Counted from the first letter of the stretch, positions 33,297 to 41,933 are shown. The stretch is DNA of 64,000 nt from Natranaerobius trueperi (GCF_002216005.1 NZ_NIQC01000005.1:1-64000); one strand, 5' to 3'. Made by a program: numbers and translations. The notes: generated by a model not told the origin, from the sequence alone.

Positions 33297-34121
33297 CTAA
33301 TTTGCCAAGTTTGTTAAGTCTTTAAGCTGTTCATTTCCACCTAAAGCTCGGATTATCGGATTAGTAATATAATTAATTGTAATTTTTTCATCCTCTTGTA
33401 AATCCTTTTGGCAGTATTCAAGATTATGCTTACATAACGGACAAGCAGTTACTAATTCTGTCGCTCCAGCTTTTTTGGCAGCCAAAATAATTTTCTGGCT
33501 TGCGTTATTACTTACATCTTCTTGTTGTGACACATGGTAAGCACCACAACAATCAGTTCTGTACGGGTAATTAACAGTTTCAGCACCTAGTGATTCAAGA
33601 ATTTCATCCATCAAAGTTGGGTTTTCTGCATCTAAAAGCCCTAGCTCACTTTCTGGGCGCAGAAATAAACAACCATAGTAACTCGCAATCTTTTCACCTT
33701 CTAAAGGTTTAATCACTTGTTCTTTTAGTTGATCATAGCCAACGTGATCTCTTAAAACTTCAATCAGGTGATATACCTTAGTTGTACCTTCATACTCCTC
33801 TTCTAGATAGTTCTCGACTCTTTTTTTTGCTTCTTCATCTTGGTTCATTCTATTATTTACACGCTTTAAAACATGATAACAAGCACTACAAAGAGTCAGT
33901 AGACCGTCTTTGTTCTCTTCTTCAGTCTTTTTTAGTGCTCTTACTGAAGAAAGAAGAGGCATATATTCGTCACTAGTTAAAGGATAGATTGCACCGCAAC
34001 ATTCCCATTCTGATAACTCTTCTACAGATACTCCTAAAAGTTCTAAGATTTTTAATGACTCTTGTTCAAATTTATCATTTTGATGGGCTCTTACTGTACA
34101 CCCCGGATAATAACCTAACAT
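33297..34121 (-). CDS. hdrB: HdrB-like CCG-domain subunit
   Basis: A 274-residue HdrB with two intact cysteine-rich CCG domains. Domain one has YYPGCTVRAHQ, WECCGAIYPL and LCSACYHVL; domain two has YGCLFLRPES, RTDCCGAYHVS and ACPLCKHNLEY. In methanogens these cysteines hold the noncubane [4Fe-4S] clusters that reduce heterodisulfide, and in thiol:fumarate reductase the HdrB-type part is fused to the fumarate-reductase iron-sulfur subunit (TfrB). Here it is a separate gene next to the fumarate reductase pair. I chose ATG 34121 because AGGAG lies eight bases upstream; a longer frame from 34160 lacks one. Confidence 0.9.
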   Translation of the reverse strand: MLGYYPGCTVRAHQNDKFEQESLKILELLGVSVEELSEWECCGAIYPLTSDEYMPLLSSVRALKKTEEENKDGLLTLCSACYHVLKRVNNRMNQDEEAKKRVENYLEEEYEGTTKVYHLIEVLRDHVGYDQLKEQVIKPLEGEKIASYYGCLFLRPESELGLLDAENPTLMDEILESLGAETVNYPYRTDCCGAYHVSQQEDVSNNASQKIILAAKKAGATELVTACPLCKHNLEYCQKDLQEDEKITINYITNPIIRALGGNEQLKDLTNLAN

Positions 34122-34186
34122 AATACCAACTCCTGTTATTAGAATTTTAAAAACATCCACTTCGATAAATGAGATTTAGACTAACC

Positions 34187-34220
34187 CCAACTAGTGAAAG
34201 AATAAGCTTTCACTAGTTGG
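34187..34220. promoter_or_regulatory. Perfect hairpin between fumarate reductase and hdrB
   Basis: CCAACTAGTGAAAG (34187-34200) and CTTTCACTAGTTGG (34207-34220) make a 14-bp perfect stem with a 6-base loop. No T run follows on the minus strand (GGGTTAGTC). It probably sets the ratio of upstream to downstream message. Confidence 0.55.
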
Positions 34221-34226
34221 ATATAA

Positions 34227-35837
34227 TTAGTTTTCTTCCCTTTTTGTGTAATCCGGGATTAATATAGGCGAAGTTTTTGTTTTCTCAATCCCTTGCTCCT
34301 CAAGTTCATTAACAAAGTTTTTAACATGTTCTAATGTTAATTCTGACTTTTCATTATCTATTTCTTTTGCTTTTTCAGCCGCATTTTTTCCTGCTCTCTT
34401 GCCAAGCACTAATATATCTAGTAATGAGTTACCCATTAATCTGTTACGTCCGTGAACTCCTCCAGAAGCTTCACCCGCTACATACAGGTTGTCCACTGAA
34501 CTTTCACATCTATCATTAATTAAGATTCCACCATTTTGGTAGTGAAGAGTTGGATAAACCAAAATAGGATCTTTAGTAATATCTACACCAAAACGTGCAA
34601 ACTGTCTGACCATAGCAGGAAGCTCTTTTTCAATTGTTCCTTCTCCATGGATCTTTTCTATCATTGGAGAGTCTAACCAAACCCCTTGCATACCTGAAGG
34701 TGTTTTGATCCCTTTGCCTTTAGCACACTCTCTTATGATAGCTGAAGCTTCCACATCTCGAGTTTCTAAATGATAAACAAATTGTTCCCCATCAATATTT
34801 AGTGGAGTAGCTCCTAAACCTCTTACTTTTTCTGTAATTAAAAATCCTTCAATCTGTTCTGGATAGGATGCACCAGTCGGGTGATACTGTACTGTATTCA
34901 TAAAAGCAAGATCTGCACCAGCTCTATATGCTAAAACTAATCCATCTGCTGTAGCACCATAGTGGTTAGATGTTGGGAAGTTTTGGGTGTGTAAACGTCC
35001 TAAACCTCCAGTCGTAATAATTACAGTTTTTGCTTTTACAACTTGATATTCTTGTGTTTCAAAGTTGTATAATACAGCACCAGCCGCTTTACCTTCTTTA
35101 TCTAGCAATAGTTCGACTACTGGGCTAAATTCTATAACATTTATATCTCTACATAATACTTCATCTCTTAAAGTTCTCATAATTTCTGCACCAGTATAGT
35201 CTCTAGCAGAATGCATTCTTTTTCTAGAAGTACCTCCACCATGGCGAGTTTGCATGGTTCCATCTTCTTCTTTATCAAACATTACACCAAGATCTTCAAG
35301 CCAATCAATTACATAAGGTCCATCAGATACTAGAGCTCGAACTAGTTCTGGAACATTTGAATAGTGTCCTCCACCAATTACATCTAAATAATGTGTAGCT
35401 GGAGAATCATTTGACTTATCAGCAGCTTGTATACCACCTTGTGCCATAACTGTATTAGCATCTCCAAAACGTAATTTAGTTGTAAGAAGAACATCTGCAC
35501 CAGCTTCATGTGCTAATAAAGATGCAGAAGCTCCAGCACCTCCACCTCCAACAACTAACACATCAACATCGTAATCGATCTTACTAGTATCAAATTGTTC
35601 CCAATCAATGGAAGGGTGAGCCTCTATAACATCACATAATTCATGTGGGAATTTATCCCCTTTATTTGGTCCAATTTTAGCGTCTCTAAATTGTTCCTCT
35701 ATATGATCAGGATGGTAGTTACTTAAAACGTCTTCTTTTTCTTCTGGAGTCATTCTAGGAAATTCATTGCCTAATCGCTTTTCTCTTGTTTGTTCAACCT
35801 TTTTAATTAGCTCTCTCAGTTGAGAAGTATAACTCAT
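34227..35837 (-). CDS. Soluble fumarate reductase flavoprotein subunit
   Basis: A 536-residue flavoprotein of the fumarate reductase/succinate dehydrogenase family. The FAD fold begins late, with VVGGGGAGASASLLA at about 95-110, after an unusual 88-residue N-terminal extension. Active-site blocks are visible: HGGGTSRKR, QYHPTGASYPEQIEG, ITEKVRGLGATPLN, PTLHYQNGGILIN and HGRNRLMGNSLLDILVLG. The histidine that binds FAD covalently in classical enzymes (HTVAAxGG) is Asn128 here (ANTVMAQGG), so FAD is expected to be noncovalent. No membrane-anchor genes follow. With the neighbouring iron-sulfur subunit and Hdr genes it resembles the catalytic chain of thiol:fumarate reductase (TfrA). Reduction of fumarate to succinate is the expected direction. 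Confidence 0.85.
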   Translation of the reverse strand: MSYTSQLRELIKKVEQTREKRLGNEFPRMTPEEKEDVLSNYHPDHIEEQFRDAKIGPNKGDKFPHELCDVIEAHPSIDWEQFDTSKIDYDVDVLVVGGGGAGASASLLAHEAGADVLLTTKLRFGDANTVMAQGGIQAADKSNDSPATHYLDVIGGGHYSNVPELVRALVSDGPYVIDWLEDLGVMFDKEEDGTMQTRHGGGTSRKRMHSARDYTGAEIMRTLRDEVLCRDINVIEFSPVVELLLDKEGKAAGAVLYNFETQEYQVVKAKTVIITTGGLGRLHTQNFPTSNHYGATADGLVLAYRAGADLAFMNTVQYHPTGASYPEQIEGFLITEKVRGLGATPLNIDGEQFVYHLETRDVEASAIIRECAKGKGIKTPSGMQGVWLDSPMIEKIHGEGTIEKELPAMVRQFARFGVDITKDPILVYPTLHYQNGGILINDRCESSVDNLYVAGEASGGVHGRNRLMGNSLLDILVLGKRAGKNAAEKAKEIDNEKSELTLEHVKNFVNELEEQGIEKTKTSPILIPDYTKREEN

Positions 35838-35851
35838 TATAGCTGCCCTCC

Positions 35852-36571
35852 TTATTTTTCAATCTCTCTATTGTTATATCTATCAGCAAGTTCTTCTTTA
35901 CTAGCATTCATTAACTCATCTAATTCTTTTTCGAACTCACCATTACCAATTTCATTAATTCTTTCTTCTACATGTTTAGCTTTAGGAGCTATATATTTTC
36001 CATGTAACCTTCTACACAATAATCCAACTTTATAATGAACAATATTCGCTGGACATTTAGAAGTACATAGTCCACACATTAAACAATCAAATGATTCATC
36101 TGCTGCCTTAGAAATCTCACCTCTAATAGCATGTGAAATATACTTCATAACCTTTAAATCTTGAGGACAAACATTAGAGCAAGAATTACACCCTAAACAT
36201 TTGGTTATCTCCGGAAAGATTTCGACTACTTGATCTCCGTCAGATTGTAATTTTTCAATATCATATTGCACCTTATGATAAGGGTAAAACGGAATCTGAG
36301 TCAGATACATATCATCTTCAACTTTAGTTTGACAAGCTAGTCCCACTTTTAATTCATGGTTTCCACCCAATCTGTATACAGTTGAACATGCACCACAAAA
36401 TCCAGCTCTACATCCACATCCTCGTAGTAAAGTATAGCCTGCATACTCAAATGCTTTCATAATAGTAAGGGAGCTAGGGACACTATATTTTTTACCCATA
36501 ATATAAATGTCCACAAATTCTTGTTCAGTGGTAACTTCTTGTACGTTGTTATCGTTTTTTAGATTTGACAC
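35852..36571 (-). CDS. Fumarate reductase iron-sulfur subunit (TfrB/SdhB-like)
   Basis: A 239-residue iron-sulfur protein. The N-terminal [2Fe-2S] domain has GCGCRAGFCGACSTVYRLGG and LACQTKVEDD. The C-terminal half has two motifs, CLGCNSCSNVCPQ and CLMCGLCTSKCPA. Both are full four-cysteine [4Fe-4S] patterns, whereas classical SdhB/FrdB has a [3Fe-4S] site that meets quinone. Together with absent anchor subunits, this supports electron input from a soluble partner such as HdrB/HdrC. GTG start after GGAGGTAA. It is 14 bp upstream of the flavoprotein gene. Confidence 0.85.
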   Translation of the reverse strand: MSNLKNDNNVQEVTTEQEFVDIYIMGKKYSVPSSLTIMKAFEYAGYTLLRGCGCRAGFCGACSTVYRLGGNHELKVGLACQTKVEDDMYLTQIPFYPYHKVQYDIEKLQSDGDQVVEIFPEITKCLGCNSCSNVCPQDLKVMKYISHAIRGEISKAADESFDCLMCGLCTSKCPANIVHYKVGLLCRRLHGKYIAPKAKHVEERINEIGNGEFEKELDELMNASKEELADRYNNREIEK

Positions 36572-36623
36572 CTGACTTTACCTCCTTTGTGTAATATCTC
36601 ATATATAATTATTAATTAATTCA

Positions 36624-38069
36624 CTAAATTGATTGTTTGCGTACAGCTTCTTCCTTTTCACCAGCGATTCCAGGTTCAGTCATCTCTTTAGGTTGTAAAA
36701 TTCTATCAACTTCTTCTTCATCTAGAATATCTCTTTCTCTCACAACTTCACGAACACTGCGGCCAGTATCTAATACCTCTTTTGCAATATCTGAAGATGT
36801 TTCATAGCCTAAGTGAGGATTTAAAGCTGTGATAATTCCAATACTATTTTCAACTTGTTTTTGACTATACTCAACATTAGCCTCAATTTCAGCTATACAT
36901 TTATTTGCTAAAATATCTACACCATTAGTTAAAATTTCGATTGATTCAAATAAGTTTCTAAATAGTACAGGTCCCATCACGTTTAATTCTAACTGACCAG
37001 CCTCTGAAGCCATAGAGATTGTATGGTCATTACCAGCTACCTGAAAGCAAATTTGATTAATAACTTCTGGTATCACTGGATTTACTTTACCAGGCATAAT
37101 TGACGATCCTGGCTGAACAGAAGGAAGATTGATCTCGTTCAATCCACATCTAGGTCCTGATGCCATCATCCTCAAGTCATTTGCCATTTTTGAAAGGTTA
37201 ATTGCAGTTACTTTTAGAGCTCCAGAAACATTTACATAGCTATCTGTGTTTTGAGTTGCATCAACTAAATGCTCACCACACTCCAAGTCAAATCCTGTAA
37301 TATTTCTAAGCTCTTCAATAGCACTTTCAATGTATTTAGGATCAGCGTTTAAGCCTGTACCAACAGCTGTAGCACCTAAATTTACCGTTTTTAAGCTTTC
37401 TATAGCGTTTGAAATTCTTTTAATATCTCGTTCCACAAATCTAGCATACGCTCCAAATTCTTGACCTAATCTTATTGGTACTGCATCTTGGAGATGAGTT
37501 CTTCCAGGTTTCACTACATTATCAAATTCTTGTTCTTTTTCTTTTAATGTTTTTTGTAATTCTTCTAGCTTTTCAATTAACTTTTGTCTCATTGAAAGAA
37601 CAGCTACTTTAAATGAAGTAGGCACTACATCATTAGTAGATTGTGCCATGTTAACATGTGTGTTCGGAGAAACCACACTGTAATCTCCTTTTTCTTCACC
37701 TAAAAGTTCAATTGCTCTGTTTGCTATTATCTCATTAACATTCATATTGATAGAAGTTCCTGCTCCACCTTGAATAGCTTCTACAATCACATCATCATTA
37801 AATTTACCATCGATCAATTCTTGACAAGCCTGTTTTATGGTATTACCTAATTTTTCAGTCATTTTACCTGTCTTAACATTAGCTTCTGCTGAAGCATATT
37901 TTACTTTTCCCATTGCTTTAATGAGTTCTAAATGTACTGGATACCCAGATAAAGGAAAGTTTTCTTTCCCACGCTTTGACTGAATACCATAATAGGCATC
38001 ATTGGGTATTTCTTTTGATCCTAAAGAATCTACTTCAATCCTTGTAGATTTATTCATACTTTCACACAT
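36624..38069 (-). CDS. aspA: Aspartate ammonia-lyase
   Basis: A 481-residue member of the fumarase/aspartase superfamily. The signature GSSIMPGKVNPVIPEVINQ contains the catalytic-loop serine, and the other conserved regions are GGAGTSINMNVNEIIANRA, VNMAQSTNDVVPTSFK and KPGRTHLQDAVPI. The MNVNEI.ANRA and NDVVPT patterns favour aspartase over class II fumarase. It deaminates aspartate to fumarate and ammonia. The fumarate then serves the fumarate reductase encoded 52 bp downstream. It is the first gene of the array, behind a sigma-A-type promoter. ATG start with AGGAGGGG upstream. Confidence 0.9.
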   Translation of the reverse strand: MCESMNKSTRIEVDSLGSKEIPNDAYYGIQSKRGKENFPLSGYPVHLELIKAMGKVKYASAEANVKTGKMTEKLGNTIKQACQELIDGKFNDDVIVEAIQGGAGTSINMNVNEIIANRAIELLGEEKGDYSVVSPNTHVNMAQSTNDVVPTSFKVAVLSMRQKLIEKLEELQKTLKEKEQEFDNVVKPGRTHLQDAVPIRLGQEFGAYARFVERDIKRISNAIESLKTVNLGATAVGTGLNADPKYIESAIEELRNITGFDLECGEHLVDATQNTDSYVNVSGALKVTAINLSKMANDLRMMASGPRCGLNEINLPSVQPGSSIMPGKVNPVIPEVINQICFQVAGNDHTISMASEAGQLELNVMGPVLFRNLFESIEILTNGVDILANKCIAEIEANVEYSQKQVENSIGIITALNPHLGYETSSDIAKEVLDTGRSVREVVRERDILDEEEVDRILQPKEMTEPGIAGEKEEAVRKQSI

Positions 38070-38178
38070 TCAAACCCCTCCTATTTATAAAATGATTTTT
38101 GTTGCCGATGCTCATTTATGTGATCCAAAATTATTTAGTGTTACGATATTATTGTTACTTAATTCACATCTCCTATAA

Positions 38179-38206
38179 ATTATAACATTTCCCCTTATTT
38201 AATCAA
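38179..38206 (-). promoter_or_regulatory. Sigma-A promoter of aspartate/fumarate array
   Basis: Read on the minus strand, TTGATT (38206-38201) and TATAAT (38184-38179) are separated by 16 bp. This is the best vegetative promoter match upstream of aspA. The leader is about 105 bases. Confidence 0.6.
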
Positions 38207-38570
38207 CCGTCTAAGGTAAGATTTTTAGATTTTTTGTCGAATTTCAAGTTTTAGATACTAAATATTATATTATAATTCTCTATATTAGTTAGCTCTTTAG
38301 CTGCCTTACGAACTTTTTCGACAAATTTTTTATAAATCCTCCTAAATTATTCTGAAAAATATTTACTATCAGATAAATTCTTACGTAGTTCTTTTTAATT
38401 TTGTAAAAATATTAGTATAAATTCATAAAGTAAGGCCACCTTTGATAGTTACCTTAGTTAAGTAATAAGCTAAGCTATTATATGTTAGCTTAGCTTATTT
38501 CAGTTTGATCTAGCTTTTTATACTTATATATACATGAATCTATAATATAATTTAAAATACCAAGTAATAA

Positions 38571-38612
38571 AAAAGAGTCTGAACATCTCCTTAGAGATTT
38601 TCAGACTCTTTT
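38571..38612 (-). terminator. Terminator of lipoprotein gene
   Basis: AAAAGAGTCTGA (38571-38582) pairs with TCAGACTCTTTT (38601-38612), with an inner ATCTC/GAGAT stem. The minus strand exits into TTTTTTATTAC. Confidence 0.8.
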
Positions 38613-38627
38613 ATTAATGATATAACG

Positions 38628-40277
38628 CTAATCAATGTTTAATGGGTTTAACTGTTTATCTTCGATATCTAATTCCCATAAGAAGCTTTCGTTGTTATTA
38701 TCTATTACTTTAAATTCTAATTTGTCACCCTCTTTTGACCATTCAAAGTCTTTAAATTCACCAAATAGCTCTTCTGGGTGAGTGATTTCTATATTGGAAT
38801 AATCGTTTAAATCTGTTACTTTAAGTTTACTATCACCTTTTCCGGGACAATTAACTATATAGATATGGTAATTACCACAAGGTGACCAATTACTTATTCT
38901 ATTCTCTTTCGTTCCTAAAAAACCATTAAAATAATTACTTATATTAATTTCATTAGTTTCTAAATCGATATAACCCAGAGCTCCACTTTTATTTACACAA
39001 CCACCCCAAAGAAGATCAAATGCTAATATATTATCTTGAATCGCTAATTTACTTAATTCACCATCTTTCTTAATACTATCTTGATAATAGTTTAGTAATC
39101 CCTCTCTTCTTTCTTTTTCGATATCGTTATGAAAATAGTTATTCCACGCATCCATTATTTGTTTTATTGTTGTAATTATTTCTCCATTTACCGATACCTT
39201 TATATCATTCTTTGTCTTATTAAAAAGTGGACTTTTTTCATCTATACGTATAGCATTTTCTAATTCTATTAATTGTCCATCTAATTTAATAATGTTAATT
39301 TCATTAATACTAGGTGAACGCACACTTTCTTTTTTTACAAAATCCAGATCTCTTATCAACATATTTTGCTTTTGTTTAAATAGTTTTAGATTATCTGATA
39401 AAGGAAGAAACTTATCTAAGTTTGCTTCTTTTAAAGAATCTTCTATTAACTTAATCTGTTTATCTAAGTACTCTTTTTGATTAATAAAATCGCTAGTCAA
39501 TGATATTGTTTTCTCTAAATTTTTAGGATATATCTTTTCAGGTAAAGGATTTTTAGTTATTTTCCATAGATCATCTTCAAAAACCATTTCGACTTCCGTA
39601 ACATAAGACTTTCTAGAAGTCTTTTTAAGTGTTTCAGTAATTTTTTCTTTCCATTTAGAACAGTTATCCTCAACTATCTTCTTTGGTTTTAAGTTATCCT
39701 TATATTTTTGTTCTAGTTCATCTATAGTTGGATATTTGATATCTAGTTCTAATTTTGCTTTCTGGTCTTCTAATGTAATTATTTCTATATTATAATCAAT
39801 GTTTTCAATGTATAAATTAATAATTTCAGACTTTATATCATCTGACGCTATTATTTTATTTGGATTTATTTTATCTAATAAATCATCCCTACTTGAGACG
39901 AAGTCAACTTCACTTGTTACATATTTTCTAGCTTTTTGAAAATATCCCGTTAGATATGCTTCACTAAATATTTCAAAGGAACCTTTAATCACCTGTGAAT
40001 TATCTTCAAATTTAGCAGTTAAGTTTACATCTTCTTTAACTTTAAATTCATAGTCTTTTTCTTCACTTATTTTGGTATCGTCTTTCTTCCAATATTTAAA
40101 TTCATATCCATCATAAGGTTTAGCTGTAACTGTTACTTTTTCACCCTCTTGAAATCTTCCCTCACCTTTGATTTCTCCAGCATCAACATCACTTTTTTCT
40201 ATATTAACTTCATTGTCTAATCCACAACCAACAAAGAATATTAAGAAAATACAAGATAAATATAATAATTTCGCCAT
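38628..40277 (-). CDS. Putative lipoprotein with bacterial repeat domain
   Basis: A protein of about 549 residues. The N-terminus is a lipoprotein-type signal (KLLYLSCIFLIFFVGCG) with Cys following VG. Next comes a single repeat-type beta domain (about 40-95) with EKVTVTAKPYDGYEFKYW and VNLTAKFED, as in InlB-B/Flg_new-like repeats of Gram-positive surface proteins. The remaining part is hydrophilic and helical with no family I recognise; near the C-terminus SNWSPCGNYHIYIVN and FEWSKEGDKLEF resemble WD40/TolB-type propeller strands. It is probably anchored on the outer face of the membrane. Start at ATG 40277 after GGGTG; a GTG at 40286 is also in frame. Flanked by terminators, so monocistronic. 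Confidence 0.6.
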   Translation of the reverse strand: MAKLLYLSCIFLIFFVGCGLDNEVNIEKSDVDAGEIKGEGRFQEGEKVTVTAKPYDGYEFKYWKKDDTKISEEKDYEFKVKEDVNLTAKFEDNSQVIKGSFEIFSEAYLTGYFQKARKYVTSEVDFVSSRDDLLDKINPNKIIASDDIKSEIINLYIENIDYNIEIITLEDQKAKLELDIKYPTIDELEQKYKDNLKPKKIVEDNCSKWKEKITETLKKTSRKSYVTEVEMVFEDDLWKITKNPLPEKIYPKNLEKTISLTSDFINQKEYLDKQIKLIEDSLKEANLDKFLPLSDNLKLFKQKQNMLIRDLDFVKKESVRSPSINEINIIKLDGQLIELENAIRIDEKSPLFNKTKNDIKVSVNGEIITTIKQIMDAWNNYFHNDIEKERREGLLNYYQDSIKKDGELSKLAIQDNILAFDLLWGGCVNKSGALGYIDLETNEINISNYFNGFLGTKENRISNWSPCGNYHIYIVNCPGKGDSKLKVTDLNDYSNIEITHPEELFGEFKDFEWSKEGDKLEFKVIDNNNESFLWELDIEDKQLNPLNID

Positions 40278-40353
40278 AAGTATCACACCCTACTATAAAT
40301 ATTTCACAGTTAATATAAAAAATCCTTTTTAGCTAATAGGTATACAAAATATA

Positions 40354-40380
40354 GCGATGAGACTAAATTAATCTCATCGC
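40354..40380 (-). terminator. Terminator after CDF gene
   Basis: GCGATGAGA (40354-40362) and TCTCATCGC (40372-40380) form a perfect stem. The minus-strand exit is TATATTTTG. Confidence 0.65.
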
Positions 40381-40390
40381 AAATTATGAT

Positions 40391-41308
40391 TTAACCAGCC
40401 CATTTACTATTACTTGTAAACATTACTGTTAAACATAACCTATAATCAATTTGACCTAATTTATTTGATAATTCTTCACGTATTTTATCTTGGTCAGATA
40501 TAGTTTTTACTTCTGAATCTTCAGTTACCACAAAGTTTATTTCTATTCTTAATGTTCTACCAATCTTAGATAATCTTAAATAAGATTCATTTATTTGATA
40601 ATCAGTTTCAATTGACCGAATAACAGATTTGATATTATCTTGCAGCTCATTTTCTGGCGGCATAGCAAGTACCTCTCTAATAGCATTCTTAATTTTTTGT
40701 AGCGGCACCTTTAAAAAATAGATAGAAACTAAAATAACCATTATTGGATCTACATAGGGAACAAAGGAATACAACAATGGTATTTGTTGAAATAAAGCTG
40801 CTATTAAAAATCCAATTAAAACACCAGTACTAACTAAAGTATCCATATACCATTGATTTGCTTCAACAGTTATAAAACCTGAATTTAACTTATAACCTTT
40901 GATAGACATATAACGATACATAAAATAACAACCTAAAGTTCCTATAAAAGTATAGACAAGACCAGCTCCTACAACCATGTCTCTTCCACCTTGAAATAAA
41001 GCAAGTATAGCTGTAACCAACGATCCAATAACTAAAAGAATGATAACTGAATACTCTATTATTACTACAAGAGGTTCTACTATAAATTTGCCAAAGGGAA
41101 ATCTATTAATATCACTTTCACTCATAAACTTAGAAGTTATAATCGATAATGATGAAAGTCCTATACATATTAAAGAATATAAACCATCAAAAAGTATTAC
41201 TTGAGACCGAAGCATAATACCTAATAAAAAAGACAATATTGCAAAGGCAATTGTGACATAAATTGAAACCTTAATAAATCTTCGTTCTAATTTAATATCG
41301 TAACCCAT
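40391..41308 (-). CDS. Cation diffusion facilitator (CDF) family transporter
   Basis: A 305-residue transporter with about six membrane helices and a C-terminal cytoplasmic domain (about 215-300) with the CDF beta-alpha pattern. Helix 2 carries LFDGLYSLICIGLSSL, where DGxxS is a form of the HxxxD-type metal site. NQWYMDTLVSTGVLIG in helix 5 carries a second aspartate. The substrate metal is not clear; the replacement of the usual histidines by other residues is unusual for a zinc carrier. It lies nine bases after a TetR gene and is probably regulated by it. Confidence 0.8.
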   Translation of the reverse strand: MGYDIKLERRFIKVSIYVTIAFAILSFLLGIMLRSQVILFDGLYSLICIGLSSLSIITSKFMSESDINRFPFGKFIVEPLVVIIEYSVIILLVIGSLVTAILALFQGGRDMVVGAGLVYTFIGTLGCYFMYRYMSIKGYKLNSGFITVEANQWYMDTLVSTGVLIGFLIAALFQQIPLLYSFVPYVDPIMVILVSIYFLKVPLQKIKNAIREVLAMPPENELQDNIKSVIRSIETDYQINESYLRLSKIGRTLRIEINFVVTEDSEVKTISDQDKIREELSNKLGQIDYRLCLTVMFTSNSKWAG

Positions 41309-41317
41309 TTTTTCACC

Positions 41318-41893
41318 TCAACTAGTTGATATTGCATTTTTTAAAAAATATTTTAATTCAGATTTAATACAAACTTCACCATTATCAACACCAGATAAAT
41401 AAAAAGATTCAGCACCGTGTTCTATTAGGTTAATTGTAAAGTTTGCTAGATATTTCAAAGAATTGTTAAATTTCACATTAGAACCTTTATGAAGTTCTTG
41501 TAGCCTATTTTCTAGCCATAGGTAATATGGTCTATAAATTTCTTCCCATCTTTCAAAGGAATAATAATAAGCTAATCCAGAATAACAAAACATTATAAGT
41601 TCTTTGTATTCTGCTGTTATTTCATATGTTACATCAATTAAAACATCTAATAATTCATCAAGAGATCTAGTATTACCATAACGATTTTGTATTCTATCTA
41701 GTTGGTCACTTAAAATCATCTGAGCAATAGCTGGTACCAATTCTTTTTTTGATTGAAAATATAGATAAAAAGTACCCTGTGCTACACCAGCTCTACGAAC
41801 AATTTGTGACACTGATGTATCTTCAAAACCTTGTTCAGTAATAACTTGTATAGCTGCATTAATAATTTTATTATACTTATTTTGTTGATTCAT
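41318..41893 (-). CDS. TetR-family repressor
   Basis: A 191-residue TetR/AcrR regulator. The N-terminal DNA-binding region reads INAAIQVITEQGFEDTSVSQ and then AGVAQGTFYLYFQSKKEL, the classical TetR helix-turn-helix. The rest is a helical ligand-binding domain rich in aromatic residues (CYSGLAYYYSFERWEEIYRPYY), suggesting a hydrophobic inducer. Its start lies 14 bp from a perfect operator-like palindrome, so autorepression is likely, and the CDF gene follows immediately. ATG with GGAGGG upstream. Confidence 0.9.
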   Translation of the reverse strand: MNQQNKYNKIINAAIQVITEQGFEDTSVSQIVRRAGVAQGTFYLYFQSKKELVPAIAQMILSDQLDRIQNRYGNTRSLDELLDVLIDVTYEITAEYKELIMFCYSGLAYYYSFERWEEIYRPYYLWLENRLQELHKGSNVKFNNSLKYLANFTINLIEHGAESFYLSGVDNGEVCIKSELKYFLKNAISTS

Positions 41894-41906
41894 TTATTAC
41901 CCTCCA

Positions 41907-41933
41907 TACAATGACTGACTGTCAGTCATTGTA
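41907..41933 (-). promoter_or_regulatory. TetR operator palindrome
   Basis: A perfect 27-bp dyad with 13-bp arms TACAATGACTGAC and GTCAGTCATTGTA around one central T. It lies immediately upstream of the ribosome-binding site of the TetR gene. Dyads with the TGACTGAC core are common operators of this family. Confidence 0.8.

Larger units (their letters stand above)
38070..38627. other. Intergenic region with promoter of aspartate array and hairpins
   Basis: About 560 bp without a gene. It holds the aspA promoter (38179-38206) and its 110-base leader. A perfect 13-bp inverted repeat AATAAGCTAAGCT/AGCTTAGCTTATT lies at 38464-38499, and the terminator of the lipoprotein gene at 38571-38612. The direct repeat GTAACA-N8-GTAACA occurs in the leader. 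The rest is AT-rich with nothing I can support. Confidence 0.5.

Noticed and set aside
36624-38069. Class II fumarase instead of aspartase
   Set aside because: The MNVNEIIANRA, NDVVPTSFK and GSSIMPGKVNPVIPE patterns are closer to aspartase, and asparaginase is in the same array.
38464-38499. Inverted repeat as a terminator
   Set aside because: Neither side is followed by a T run and another clear terminator already ends the neighbouring gene.
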